A stretch of DNA of 15,890 bases, from NCBI GenBank assembly GCA_902783615.1, contig CACZRQ010000233.1:1-15890 (forward strand), read 5' to 3'. This stretch comes from an uncultured Bacteroidales bacterium. Its GTDB lineage: Bacteria; Bacteroidota; Bacteroidia; Bacteroidales; Bacteroidaceae. Every line of letters starts with the position of its first letter. The first letter of the stretch is position 1. The notes under the pieces were generated by a model. The model worked only from the letters and a program-made list of their open reading frames with translations. It was not told the DNA's origin and searched no databases. The translations under genes and the position numbers were made by a program. Positions 1 to 5,257 of the stretch are shown here, piece after piece.

Positions 1-111
1 TCGCCCCTACGGGGCTTAACCATACCATTCGTCTGGTCAATGATGCCTCAATGGGGCTAATCCTTGCAGGCGCACATGTGATCTATCGCCCCTACTTAGA
101 GTCTTAATACT
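1..111. repeat. Intergenic palindromic repeats at left edge
   Basis: No gene is seen here. Bases 3-15 form a perfect small hairpin (GCCCC-TAC-GGGGC), and bases 1-17 are the exact reverse complement of 15795-15811 at the other end of the window. A second, half-preserved copy of the same word (TCGCCCCTAC) lies at about 85-95. A CACATGTG palindrome sits at 73-80. No T-tract follows the peptide gene that ends at 112, so no intrinsic terminator is evident for it. Confidence 0.6.
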
Positions 112-333
112 TTAGATAATAACTCGTTGGCAATTTGATAGGCAATAATTATGCCAATCACCTATACATGGTCCCGCTGCTATAACACCTCCTGCCACAC
201 CATCCAACTCGTCATTGCTGAGCTCTTCACGCATTACCACTTGGGCATCTTTGTCAACACCCTCAACGGTGAGTTTCTTCACTTGGTCGTCGATTTCGAT
301 CTGCACGACTCGCTTGTTTTTTTCTGTTGCCAT
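112..333 (-). CDS. Double-glycine leader peptide, putative bacteriocin/RiPP precursor
   Basis: This encodes 73 residues with the look of a secreted peptide precursor. The first half is charged and hydrophilic. Residues 37-49 (ELSNDELDGVAGG) match the class of double-glycine leaders normally cut after GG by C39-peptidase ABC exporters. The predicted core is residues 50-73. It is 24 residues long, hydrophobic at both ends, and holds three cysteines (56, 64, 68), one tryptophan (60) and one serine. With a single Ser and no Thr in the core, a lanthipeptide is unlikely; disulfides or Cys-based crosslinks by a radical SAM enzyme are possible. A good Bacteroidetes promoter lies just upstream, so it is probably a single-gene transcript. 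No exporter, protease, immunity or modification gene lies in the window. The leader call is fairly secure; bioactivity is inference. Confidence 0.72.
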   Translation of the reverse strand: MATEKNKRVVQIEIDDQVKKLTVEGVDKDAQVVMREELSNDELDGVAGGVIAAGPCIGDWHNYCLSNCQRVII

Positions 334-364
334 AGTTTATATGATTTTAGTTGTTTTAATGGCA

Positions 365-395
365 CAAAGATAGATAAAAATATAGAAACCTCAAA
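365..395 (-). promoter_or_regulatory. Bacteroidetes sigma-ABfr-type promoter for the GG peptide gene
   Basis: Read on the minus strand, TATCTTTG (365-372) matches the -7 consensus TAnnTTTG, and TTTG (392-395) matches the -33 element, 19 bases apart. Transcription would start near 355-360, giving a leader of about 25 bases before the ATG at 333. The same spacing recurs at two other promoters in this window. Confidence 0.75.
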
Positions 396-419
396 TGAAA
401 ATGGTTCCTTTTTTAAGCA

Positions 420-1013
420 TCACCGATTAATCTCCCTGATGACTCGGCAGGGGTTGCCAGCAGCGAGAACATGGGCAGGGATGTCTTTCGTGACCACTGA
501 GCCGGCACCGATTACTGAGCCATCGCCAATGGTGACTCCAGCAAGCACCACCACATTGGCCCCTATCCAGCAACCATTGCCAATGGTGATGGGCAAGGCT
601 CGCGTGCGCCAACGGTATTCACCGCTCTCTGGATTCCAGTTGGGCGTGAGGCGTTCGGTCAGCTCCACGGGGTGCGAAGCGGTGTTCAGATGTACGCAGG
701 GAGCAATGAGCACATCGTTGCCAATGGTGATGCGGTTGTTGTCGATGAACGTGCAGTTGAGGTTGACGCTGACGTTCGAGCCGATGAAGATGTTGGTGCC
801 AAAGCCGCAGGTGAAGTTGTCGCCCACGCTCACGTTTGTACCCACAGCACCAAACAGCTCCTTGAGCATCTGCTTGCGCTCACCCCGTCGCGCGTAGGGG
901 GTGGCATTGTATCTGGCACACCACTCCGAGGCTCTGGCCTTCGCTTCGATGAATTCTGGCGAATGGCAATCGAACCATTCGCCAGCCATACATTTTTCCT
1001 GCTCTGTCTTCAT
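420..1013 (-). CDS. Hexapeptide-repeat O-acetyltransferase (maltose/galactoside acetyltransferase family)
   Basis: This 197-residue protein has the full layout of the Maa/LacA/NodL family. It has a short helical N-terminal domain (EKCMAGEWFDC, about 6-16) and a left-handed beta-helix of hexapeptide turns (about 60-175), for example GNGCWIGANVVV. The catalytic His is 114 in TASHP. The C-terminal GNPCRVIR (186-193) is typical of the family. Such enzymes move acetyl from acetyl-CoA to a sugar hydroxyl in the cytoplasm; the acceptor cannot be told from sequence. I chose the ATG at 1013; an in-frame TTG at 1022 adds only three residues. It starts 16 bases behind the CE1 esterase stop on the same strand, so the two are probably cotranscribed, pairing a possible acetyl-adding and an ester-removing enzyme. 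Confidence 0.88.
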   Translation of the reverse strand: MKTEQEKCMAGEWFDCHSPEFIEAKARASEWCARYNATPYARRGERKQMLKELFGAVGTNVSVGDNFTCGFGTNIFIGSNVSVNLNCTFIDNNRITIGNDVLIAPCVHLNTASHPVELTERLTPNWNPESGEYRWRTRALPITIGNGCWIGANVVVLAGVTIGDGSVIGAGSVVTKDIPAHVLAAGNPCRVIREINR

Positions 1014-1029
1014 GATTTCCAAGAGATGG

Positions 1030-2208
1030 TTATTTGAAAATCAGCTGTACGAAGGCACTGAGGTTGCGACGCCAAACCTTCCATTCATGGGCACCTGGGT
1101 ACTGCTCCCATACCACGCCCTTGTAGCCCTTGTCGAGAAGCTTCTGCTTGAAGTCGAGCATGCCGTCGATGCGGTTGTCCTGCTCGCCACAAGCCAAGTA
1201 GATGACATCGAACTTGTTATACTTGGCAGGGTTGGTGTACATGCCTGGGAAGTGCTGCTCGGCATCGAATGGTGCTCCACCAATGGCCGATGAGCCAATG
1301 AGGCCAGACGAGAAGATGCCCACGTTGGCAAACACATCCACATTACGGAAGGCGATGAAGAACGACTGGCCACCACCCATGGAGAGACCTGCCACAGCGC
1401 GACCCTTGCGGTTCTTGATGACTGGGTAGTTCTTCTCGATGTAAGGCACGATGTCGGCCACGAGGGATGAATAGTTGTCGAAGTTGGAGCCGTACTTGGT
1501 GGTAATCTCCTTGGTGGGAATGCCTAAGGTTTGGGCAGCATACTGGTTGGGGTTGCCATTAGGCATCACCACAATCATAGGTTTCGCCTTGCCTTGGGCA
1601 ATGAGGTTGTCGAGAATCTGGCAAGTGCGACCCAGGGTTGACCAGGCATCCTCGTCGCCACCGCCACCATGCAGCAGATAGAGCACGGGGTATTTCACAT
1701 TCTTGTTGTTGCGGTCGTAACCTGCTGGGGTATAGACATACATGCGACGCGTCATGTCATTCTCGGCAGAGTAGTACCACACATGCTCCACATTGCCAGG
1801 CTTGCTGCTTTCGGCATATTGGTCGGCATAGCCGCCAGGGATGAGCAGGGCGTTCATGTAGCGGGATCCGTCGCGCTGAACCTGCACATTGGAGGGGTCG
1901 AGCATTGTCACGCCATCCACCACGATGTTGTAGGTGTAGAGCTCAGGGGCAGGTTGTGGGGTGCTGACGCTCCACACGCCGTTGGCGTCCTGCGTCATGG
2001 GCAGTTGGTTGGCGTTGTAGCCAAGCCATGAGGCTGATACGCTGACCTTGCGGGCTTTGGGGGCCACGAAGCGGAAGGTCACGCTGTCGTTCTTTACTTC
2101 AGGTGATTTCACACCTGCACGGAACATCAATGAGTTCATTTCCTGTCCAAAGCCGGAAATGCTGGTTACAAGGGCTAATGCCAATGCAATGAATTTGAAT
2201 TTCTTCAT
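1030..2208 (-). CDS. Secreted two-domain CE1 family esterase
   Basis: This 392-residue protein begins with a type I signal peptide (about 1-21, ending SGFGQ). Residues about 35-130 look like the Ig-like/CBM48-like early-set domain often found ahead of Bacteroidetes CE1 esterases. Residues about 145-392 are an alpha/beta-hydrolase of the esterase D/feruloyl-esterase type: oxyanion region HGGGG (180-184), nucleophile Ser276 in GLSMGG, likely Asp344 in GEQD, and His374 in GAHEW. The expected role is release of feruloyl or acetyl esters from plant polysaccharide in the periplasm or outside the cell; the exact ester is not determined. The start is the ATG at 2208, because upstream in-frame codons would put the signal peptide inside the protein. 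The acetyltransferase follows after 16 bases. No exact TAnnTTTG promoter was found upstream, where structured repeats dominate. Confidence 0.9.
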   Translation of the reverse strand: MKKFKFIALALALVTSISGFGQEMNSLMFRAGVKSPEVKNDSVTFRFVAPKARKVSVSASWLGYNANQLPMTQDANGVWSVSTPQPAPELYTYNIVVDGVTMLDPSNVQVQRDGSRYMNALLIPGGYADQYAESSKPGNVEHVWYYSAENDMTRRMYVYTPAGYDRNNKNVKYPVLYLLHGGGGDEDAWSTLGRTCQILDNLIAQGKAKPMIVVMPNGNPNQYAAQTLGIPTKEITTKYGSNFDNYSSLVADIVPYIEKNYPVIKNRKGRAVAGLSMGGGQSFFIAFRNVDVFANVGIFSSGLIGSSAIGGAPFDAEQHFPGMYTNPAKYNKFDVIYLACGEQDNRIDGMLDFKQKLLDKGYKGVVWEQYPGAHEWKVWRRNLSAFVQLIFK

Positions 2209-2290
2209 AATGGTAATTATTTTAAAATTATAAAAATTTACATTTGACCCAATGAACACCGCAAGTGCTTGGGTGATCAAAATACAATCT

Positions 2291-2307
2291 GGATGCTGAA
2301 AGCATCC
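2291..2307. repeat. GAA-loop hairpin, copy A
   Basis: Perfect seven-pair stem with a GAA loop: GGATGCT-GAA-AGCATCC. It shares the loop and the CT/AG closing pairs with copies B and C but has a different outer stem. Confidence 0.75.
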
Positions 2308-2348
2308 CCCTCCAATAGCCACTGGTTATTGGCAGTTTTGTTGTTATC

Positions 2349-2365
2349 TGACGCTGAAAGCGTCA
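2349..2365. repeat. GAA-loop hairpin, copy B
   Basis: Perfect seven-pair stem: TGACGCT-GAA-AGCGTCA. The same word recurs at the very end of the window, and inverted at 2605-2623. It is followed by a second hairpin at 2377-2399, forming a two-hairpin module. Confidence 0.8.
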
Positions 2366-2376
2366 CCTCATAATAG

Positions 2377-2399
2377 CCGCGGGTTCGTAGAACCTGCGG
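2377..2399. repeat. Second hairpin of the composite module (copy 1)
   Basis: CCGC and GGTTC pair with GAACC and GCGG across a short loop, with one mismatch between them. It is preceded by ATAATAG, as is the inverted copy at 2564-2594. Confidence 0.65.
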
Positions 2400-2422
2400 T
2401 TTACGTTGGCGTATCCATAATT

Positions 2423-2439
2423 GCACTCTGAAAGAGTGC
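2423..2439. repeat. GAA-loop hairpin, copy C
   Basis: Perfect seven-pair stem: GCACTCT-GAA-AGAGTGC. The stem differs from copies A and B at several positions, and each change is matched on the other arm. Confidence 0.75.
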
Positions 2440-2457
2440 CCCTGCATCATGCTGGGC

Positions 2458-2542
2458 GACGCTTTCTATCGCAAATCGCTCACGCTCGGGATAGTTCAAG
2501 CAAGCTTGACTCTCCACTCGCTTACTCGCGATTTTCAGCGTC
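2458..2542. repeat. Long imperfect hairpin element
   Basis: The outer arms GACGCT (2458-2463) and AGCGTC (2537-2542) pair. After a symmetric four-base internal loop, ATCGC (2468-2472) pairs with GCGAT (2528-2532). Inside the loop is a further small hairpin, TCAAG-CAAG-CTTGA, at 2496-2509. The outer arms are the same words as in the GAA-loop hairpins, so this may be a hairpin of that family split by about 70 bases. Confidence 0.55.
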
Positions 2543-2563
2543 GATATTTTTTATTCATCCTAT

Positions 2564-2623
2564 CCGTAGGTACCGGCTTTGCCGGCACCCACGGCTATTA
2601 TACGGTGACGCTTTCAGCGTCAC
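2564..2623 (-). repeat. Inverted copy of the two-hairpin module
   Basis: Read on the minus strand this matches 2349-2399: the GACGCT-GAA-AGCGTC hairpin, then ACC, two variable bases, ATAATAGCCG and a second GC-rich hairpin (2564-2594). The second hairpin has a longer stem than its partner, with paired segments CCGT/ACGG, GGT/ACC and CCGGC/GCCGG around a TTT loop. The first hairpin (2605-2623) has a perfect eight-pair stem and contains the stop codon of the adjacent leftward gene. Confidence 0.7.
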
Positions 2624-3432
2624 GGCAGCTTCGTCAAATCTGCCTTGATCAGGCAATGGTCGCTCAGCATGGCATCGTTGATCACTTTGACGTTGCTGAT
2701 GGCAAAGCCCTTGGTGATGATGTTGTCAAGATAGCTACTGAGCTTGCTTCCTGCAGGATAGGTGAGGATGTCGCCCAAATAGCCATGATTGGCCATATCG
2801 TAGCCAGCCTTGAAGAAAGCATCGTATTCATCCGTCTTACCCACGTTCCAATCGGCACACATGATGACATACTTGTCGTTCTTGAATGCCTCGATGAGTT
2901 CCTGAATCTGAATGGCGCGATAGGGAGCCCCATTCTCACCTTGGTTCCAATCCAAATGGGTGGAAACCACCTTCACGATGTCGCCATCCATCCGTATGGT
3001 GGAAACCAGGTAGTAGCGAGTCTGCACCATCTTTGTAAACATCACCGTATCAGTGGAAAGCACCTCAAATCCATTGCTGAAGATGGCGTTGCAGTTGTAG
3101 TCGTACTTGGGGCCAACCTGTGCCTCCTTGTAATTGGAGAGGATGGCATCGCGCGCCACTACGGCAGGCTGCTTGTCTGTGGCATTCACCATCAGGGGGT
3201 TATACTCTATCAATGCCAGAATGTCGGCATTCAGCTCGTTGAAATAGGCACGATAGGTCTGCTGGTAGAAATCCAGCACTGCATGGTTTAGGGTGGTGTC
3301 GCCAGACTTTCCCAAGGCGAAGTGCCCAATGTTCCAGCTGGCAACGGTAAACTTGGTGAACTGGTGGTTCTGGGCGTTGAGGCCAAAGCTTGTCAGCGCC
3401 AAGAGCAGCATCATGGTAATCAATTTTTTCAT
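2620..3432 (-). CDS. Secreted endonuclease/exonuclease/phosphatase-fold hydrolase
   Basis: This 270-residue protein begins with a signal peptide (about 1-20, ending GLNA), so it acts outside the cytoplasm. The rest is a complete EEP-fold metal-dependent domain. The metal and catalytic residues appear in order: Asn34 (SWNIGH), Glu76 (LIEYNP), His159 (STHLDW), Asp194 and Asn196 (ADWN), Asp236 (YLDN), and Asp258-His259 (LSDHC). The family includes DNases, sphingomyelinases and inositol-phosphate phosphatases; nothing here fixes which. A secreted form in this phylum could scavenge phosphate from phosphodiesters or extracellular DNA. Its TGA stop lies inside a perfect hairpin (2605-2623), so transcript end and stop are joined in one structure. 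It is transcribed divergently from the membrane protein gene at 3563. Confidence 0.85.
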   Translation of the reverse strand: MKKLITMMLLLALTSFGLNAQNHQFTKFTVASWNIGHFALGKSGDTTLNHAVLDFYQQTYRAYFNELNADILALIEYNPLMVNATDKQPAVVARDAILSNYKEAQVGPKYDYNCNAIFSNGFEVLSTDTVMFTKMVQTRYYLVSTIRMDGDIVKVVSTHLDWNQGENGAPYRAIQIQELIEAFKNDKYVIMCADWNVGKTDEYDAFFKAGYDMANHGYLGDILTYPAGSKLSSYLDNIITKGFAISNVKVINDAMLSDHCLIKADLTKLP

Positions 3433-3461
3433 AATCTGAGATTTTTTATCGTTCTATGATG

Positions 3462-3469
3462 CAAAAATA
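3462..3469 (-). promoter_or_regulatory. Candidate -7 element for the EEP-fold gene
   Basis: Read on the minus strand, TATTTTTG matches TAnnTTTG, about 30 bases ahead of the ATG at 3432. No good TTTG lies at the 19-base spacing seen elsewhere, so the call is weaker. The divergent promoter for 3563 lies about 65 bases away. Confidence 0.45.
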
Positions 3470-3510
3470 GTACTTTAATGACAACAATTGGAATAACAAT
3501 CGTTTTTTTC

Positions 3511-3541
3511 TTTGTTTAATCAACAAAAGATTGTAATTTTG
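3511..3541 (+). promoter_or_regulatory. Bacteroidetes-type promoter for the membrane protein/isomerase pair
   Basis: TTTG (3511-3514), 19 bases, then TAATTTTG (3534-3541) match the -33 and -7 consensus. This decides the start of the next gene: an in-frame ATG at 3512 would lie inside the promoter, so translation must begin at the ATG at 3563. Confidence 0.75.
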
Positions 3542-3562
3542 CGCCAAATAGTGAACAGACGT

Positions 3563-3985
3563 ATGGAATTTTGGAAAAGCTATTTCAACGACCGTTGGGC
3601 TTCAGCCACATTGGCGGGATGGAACATGCTGGTGCTGTTGGCTGCTCACGACATCAGGGATATCTGGGGAGATTTTTGGGGATGGATAGGCATTCTGCTG
3701 ATGTTTGTGGCGATTTTCCTGGTGGTAGATCCATGCGTCTATAAGCTGGTGGGAGGAGGTCCCTACAACGAGGACAGACGTTTGAGAGGTGTGTTCTCTG
3801 TGTTTGTGGTGGGACTCATCTTAGGCTCCTTGCCCTTGTTGCTGGAAGGCTGTTACATCATCTATTTGCCCATAGTGCTGGTGATGCTGTGGATGTGCGT
3901 GAGTGTGGGCAAATGGGCGAAACTGCGTGAGGGAGAGGAAGAACCAAAGAAAATTCATGTTAACTTTAAAAATAAGAGCAAATGA
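3563..3985 (+). CDS. Small four-helix inner-membrane protein of unknown function
   Basis: I do not recognise this 140-residue protein. It has four likely membrane helices at about residues 13-29, 37-56, 76-95 and 97-116. A charged loop after helix 2 contains GGGPYNEDRR, and the C-terminal tail is charged (REGEEEPKK) and probably cytoplasmic. There is no signal peptide and no enzyme motif. The start at 3563 is fixed by the promoter just upstream. Its TGA overlaps the ATG of the next gene (ATGA at 3982-3985), so the two are translationally coupled and probably work together. A role as a membrane partner of the exported isomerase-like protein is possible but unproven. Confidence 0.8.
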   Translation: MEFWKSYFNDRWASATLAGWNMLVLLAAHDIRDIWGDFWGWIGILLMFVAIFLVVDPCVYKLVGGGPYNEDRRLRGVFSVFVVGLILGSLPLLLEGCYIIYLPIVLVMLWMCVSVGKWAKLREGEEEPKKIHVNFKNKSK

Positions 3986-5046
3986 ACAGAAGAAATTTCT
4001 TAGGAATGGGTGCCGCTGCTTTGGCAGGTATGGCATTGGTGCCAAGCATGACTTCATGCAATGGCGAGGCTAAGTCGAACACCGCTCAGCGTGTGGATGG
4101 CAAGCCAAATTCAAACTTTGGTGGCGTACACATGGGTACCATCACTTACAGCTGGCGCGATATGCCAGGTGGATTGGAGAACCTGATCAAGTATTGCCGT
4201 GAGGCTAACGTGAGCAACCTCGAGCTGATGGGTAATGACCTGGAGACAGCACTGGGTGTTCCTGCCAACCCAATGATGGGCTTGATGCAGAAGGTGATGG
4301 CTCGCCTGACTCCTGAACAGCGTGGTGGTATTCGTGGCTTTGGTGGCTTCATGGATTTCCTGAACGATGAAGAGAAGAAGCAGATGAGCGACTACAATGA
4401 GGCTTATGCTAACTTCAAGAAGAACATGGATTGGGACAAGGTGGAGGAAGTACGCAAGCGCTTCGAGAGCGAGGGCATCGACATCCACATCGTGAAGACC
4501 CAGCCAGGCGAGAACGCTACAGAAGAGGAGATGGACTATGCATTCAAGTTGGCTAAGGCTATGGGTGCCAAGGGTGTAACAGCTGAAATGAGTTTGGCAG
4601 CTGCTAAACATTGCGCTCCATTTGCAGAGAAGTACGACATGTTCTATGTGATGCACAACCACATGCAGTATGCTACTCCTGAGTTTGCAGCTGGTCCTGA
4701 TGAGGTGTTGGCAGTGTCTCCTAACATCATGCTGAACTTCGACTTTGGCCACTACTTTGGCTCAACAGGCAAGAACCCATGCGACTTCATCGAGAAGTAT
4801 CACGACCGCATCTTCTCTATGCACACCAAGGACAAGACGGGTCCTAACGCCGCTAAGCCTAACGAGAACCAGGTATGGGGCCAGGGTGAGACTCCGCTGG
4901 ATGATGTGCTGAAGCTGGTTCAGAGCAAGTATCCGCAGATCTATTGCGACTGCGAGCTGGAGTATCAGGTAGCTCCTTGGAGCAACTCTGTGAAGGAGGT
5001 TGGCACTTGCATGAAGTATGCTCGCCGCGTCTTGGAATTGGGATAA
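3982..5046 (+). CDS. Tat-exported sugar isomerase/epimerase-like TIM-barrel protein
   Basis: This 354-residue protein begins with a twin-arginine signal (NRRNFLGMG, 2-10) followed by a hydrophobic stretch and a lipobox-like MTSC with Cys26. It is therefore probably folded in the cytoplasm, exported by Tat and lipid-anchored. The body (about 48-350) is a xylose isomerase-like/AP-endonuclease-2-type TIM barrel. Likely metal or active-site residues are Glu81 (LELMG), Glu202, His225 and His227 (MHNHMQY), Asp255 and His257 (NFDFGH), His281 (MHTKDK) and Glu325 (CDCELEY). Related exported proteins in Bacteroidetes are linked to sugar isomerisation or keto-sugar metabolism; the substrate here is unknown. 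Tat export suggests a cofactor or metal loaded before transport. The gene overlaps the membrane protein gene by four bases. Confidence 0.85.
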   Translation: MNRRNFLGMGAAALAGMALVPSMTSCNGEAKSNTAQRVDGKPNSNFGGVHMGTITYSWRDMPGGLENLIKYCREANVSNLELMGNDLETALGVPANPMMGLMQKVMARLTPEQRGGIRGFGGFMDFLNDEEKKQMSDYNEAYANFKKNMDWDKVEEVRKRFESEGIDIHIVKTQPGENATEEEMDYAFKLAKAMGAKGVTAEMSLAAAKHCAPFAEKYDMFYVMHNHMQYATPEFAAGPDEVLAVSPNIMLNFDFGHYFGSTGKNPCDFIEKYHDRIFSMHTKDKTGPNAAKPNENQVWGQGETPLDDVLKLVQSKYPQIYCDCELEYQVAPWSNSVKEVGTCMKYARRVLELG

Positions 5047-5064
5047 AAACAGATTAGCATTAAA

Positions 5065-5110
5065 ACTCCTCCCCTAAGTAGGGGAGGTGTCGCAAAGCGA
5101 CGGAGGAGTA
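5065..5110. repeat. Nested inverted repeats after the isomerase-like gene
   Basis: Bases 5068-5087 form a perfect nine-pair hairpin with an AG loop, followed by GTCGC-AAA-GCGAC (5089-5101) and then a word (GGAGGAGT) that can pair instead with the first arm at 5065-5072. The alternative pairings suggest a mobile or repetitive intergenic element rather than a simple terminator; no T-tract follows directly. Confidence 0.6.
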
Positions 5111-5141
5111 TAAAGCTGATACTCCCCCACCCTAAAGGGCA

Positions 5142-5174
5142 CCCCCTCTATGTTAGAGGGGGAGCTTTTTTTTT
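5142..5174 (+). terminator. Strong intrinsic terminator
   Basis: Nine perfect pairs (CCCCCTCTA with TAGAGGGGG, TGT loop) are followed, after AGC, by nine T residues (5166-5174). It separates the membrane protein/isomerase pair from the glycosidase cluster, whose promoter begins 19 bases later. Confidence 0.85.
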
Positions 5175-5192
5175 AATTTGCGAGAACCTTTC

Positions 5193-5223
5193 TTTGTTTT
5201 TTCACTTTTACTGCGTACATTTG
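5193..5223 (+). promoter_or_regulatory. Bacteroidetes-type promoter for the glycosidase cluster
   Basis: TTTG (5193-5196), 19 bases and TACATTTG (5216-5223) match the consensus. It lies 34 bases ahead of the GH13 start. It is the only consensus promoter seen before the next three glycosidase genes, which supports one transcript. Confidence 0.75.
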
Positions 5224-5257
5224 TGGGAGAAAACCATTATATTAATACGAAGACGAT

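Larger units (their letters stand above)
2209..2619. repeat. 411-base gene-free region filled with structured repeats
   Basis: No convincing gene lies here; long open frames across it are shadows of the repeats and of the neighbour. It holds at least six hairpins: 2291-2307, 2349-2365, 2377-2399, 2423-2439, a long imperfect one at 2458-2542, and 2564-2594. A seventh, at 2605-2623, overlaps the end of the leftward gene. Two of the elements form a composite module present twice in opposite orientation (2349-2399 and 2564-2623). The esterase promoter must lie within or next to this region, unless the esterase is read through from the phosphatase-fold gene. Confidence 0.75.

Noticed and set aside
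2449..3291. Rightward open frame of 280 codons across the repeats and the EEP-fold gene
   Set aside because: The opposite strand encodes a signal peptide and complete EEP motifs; this frame begins in repeat sequence and shows no domain.
3512..3562. Earlier start for the membrane protein gene
   Set aside because: These 17 codons contain the -33 and -7 promoter elements, so they cannot be in the transcript.
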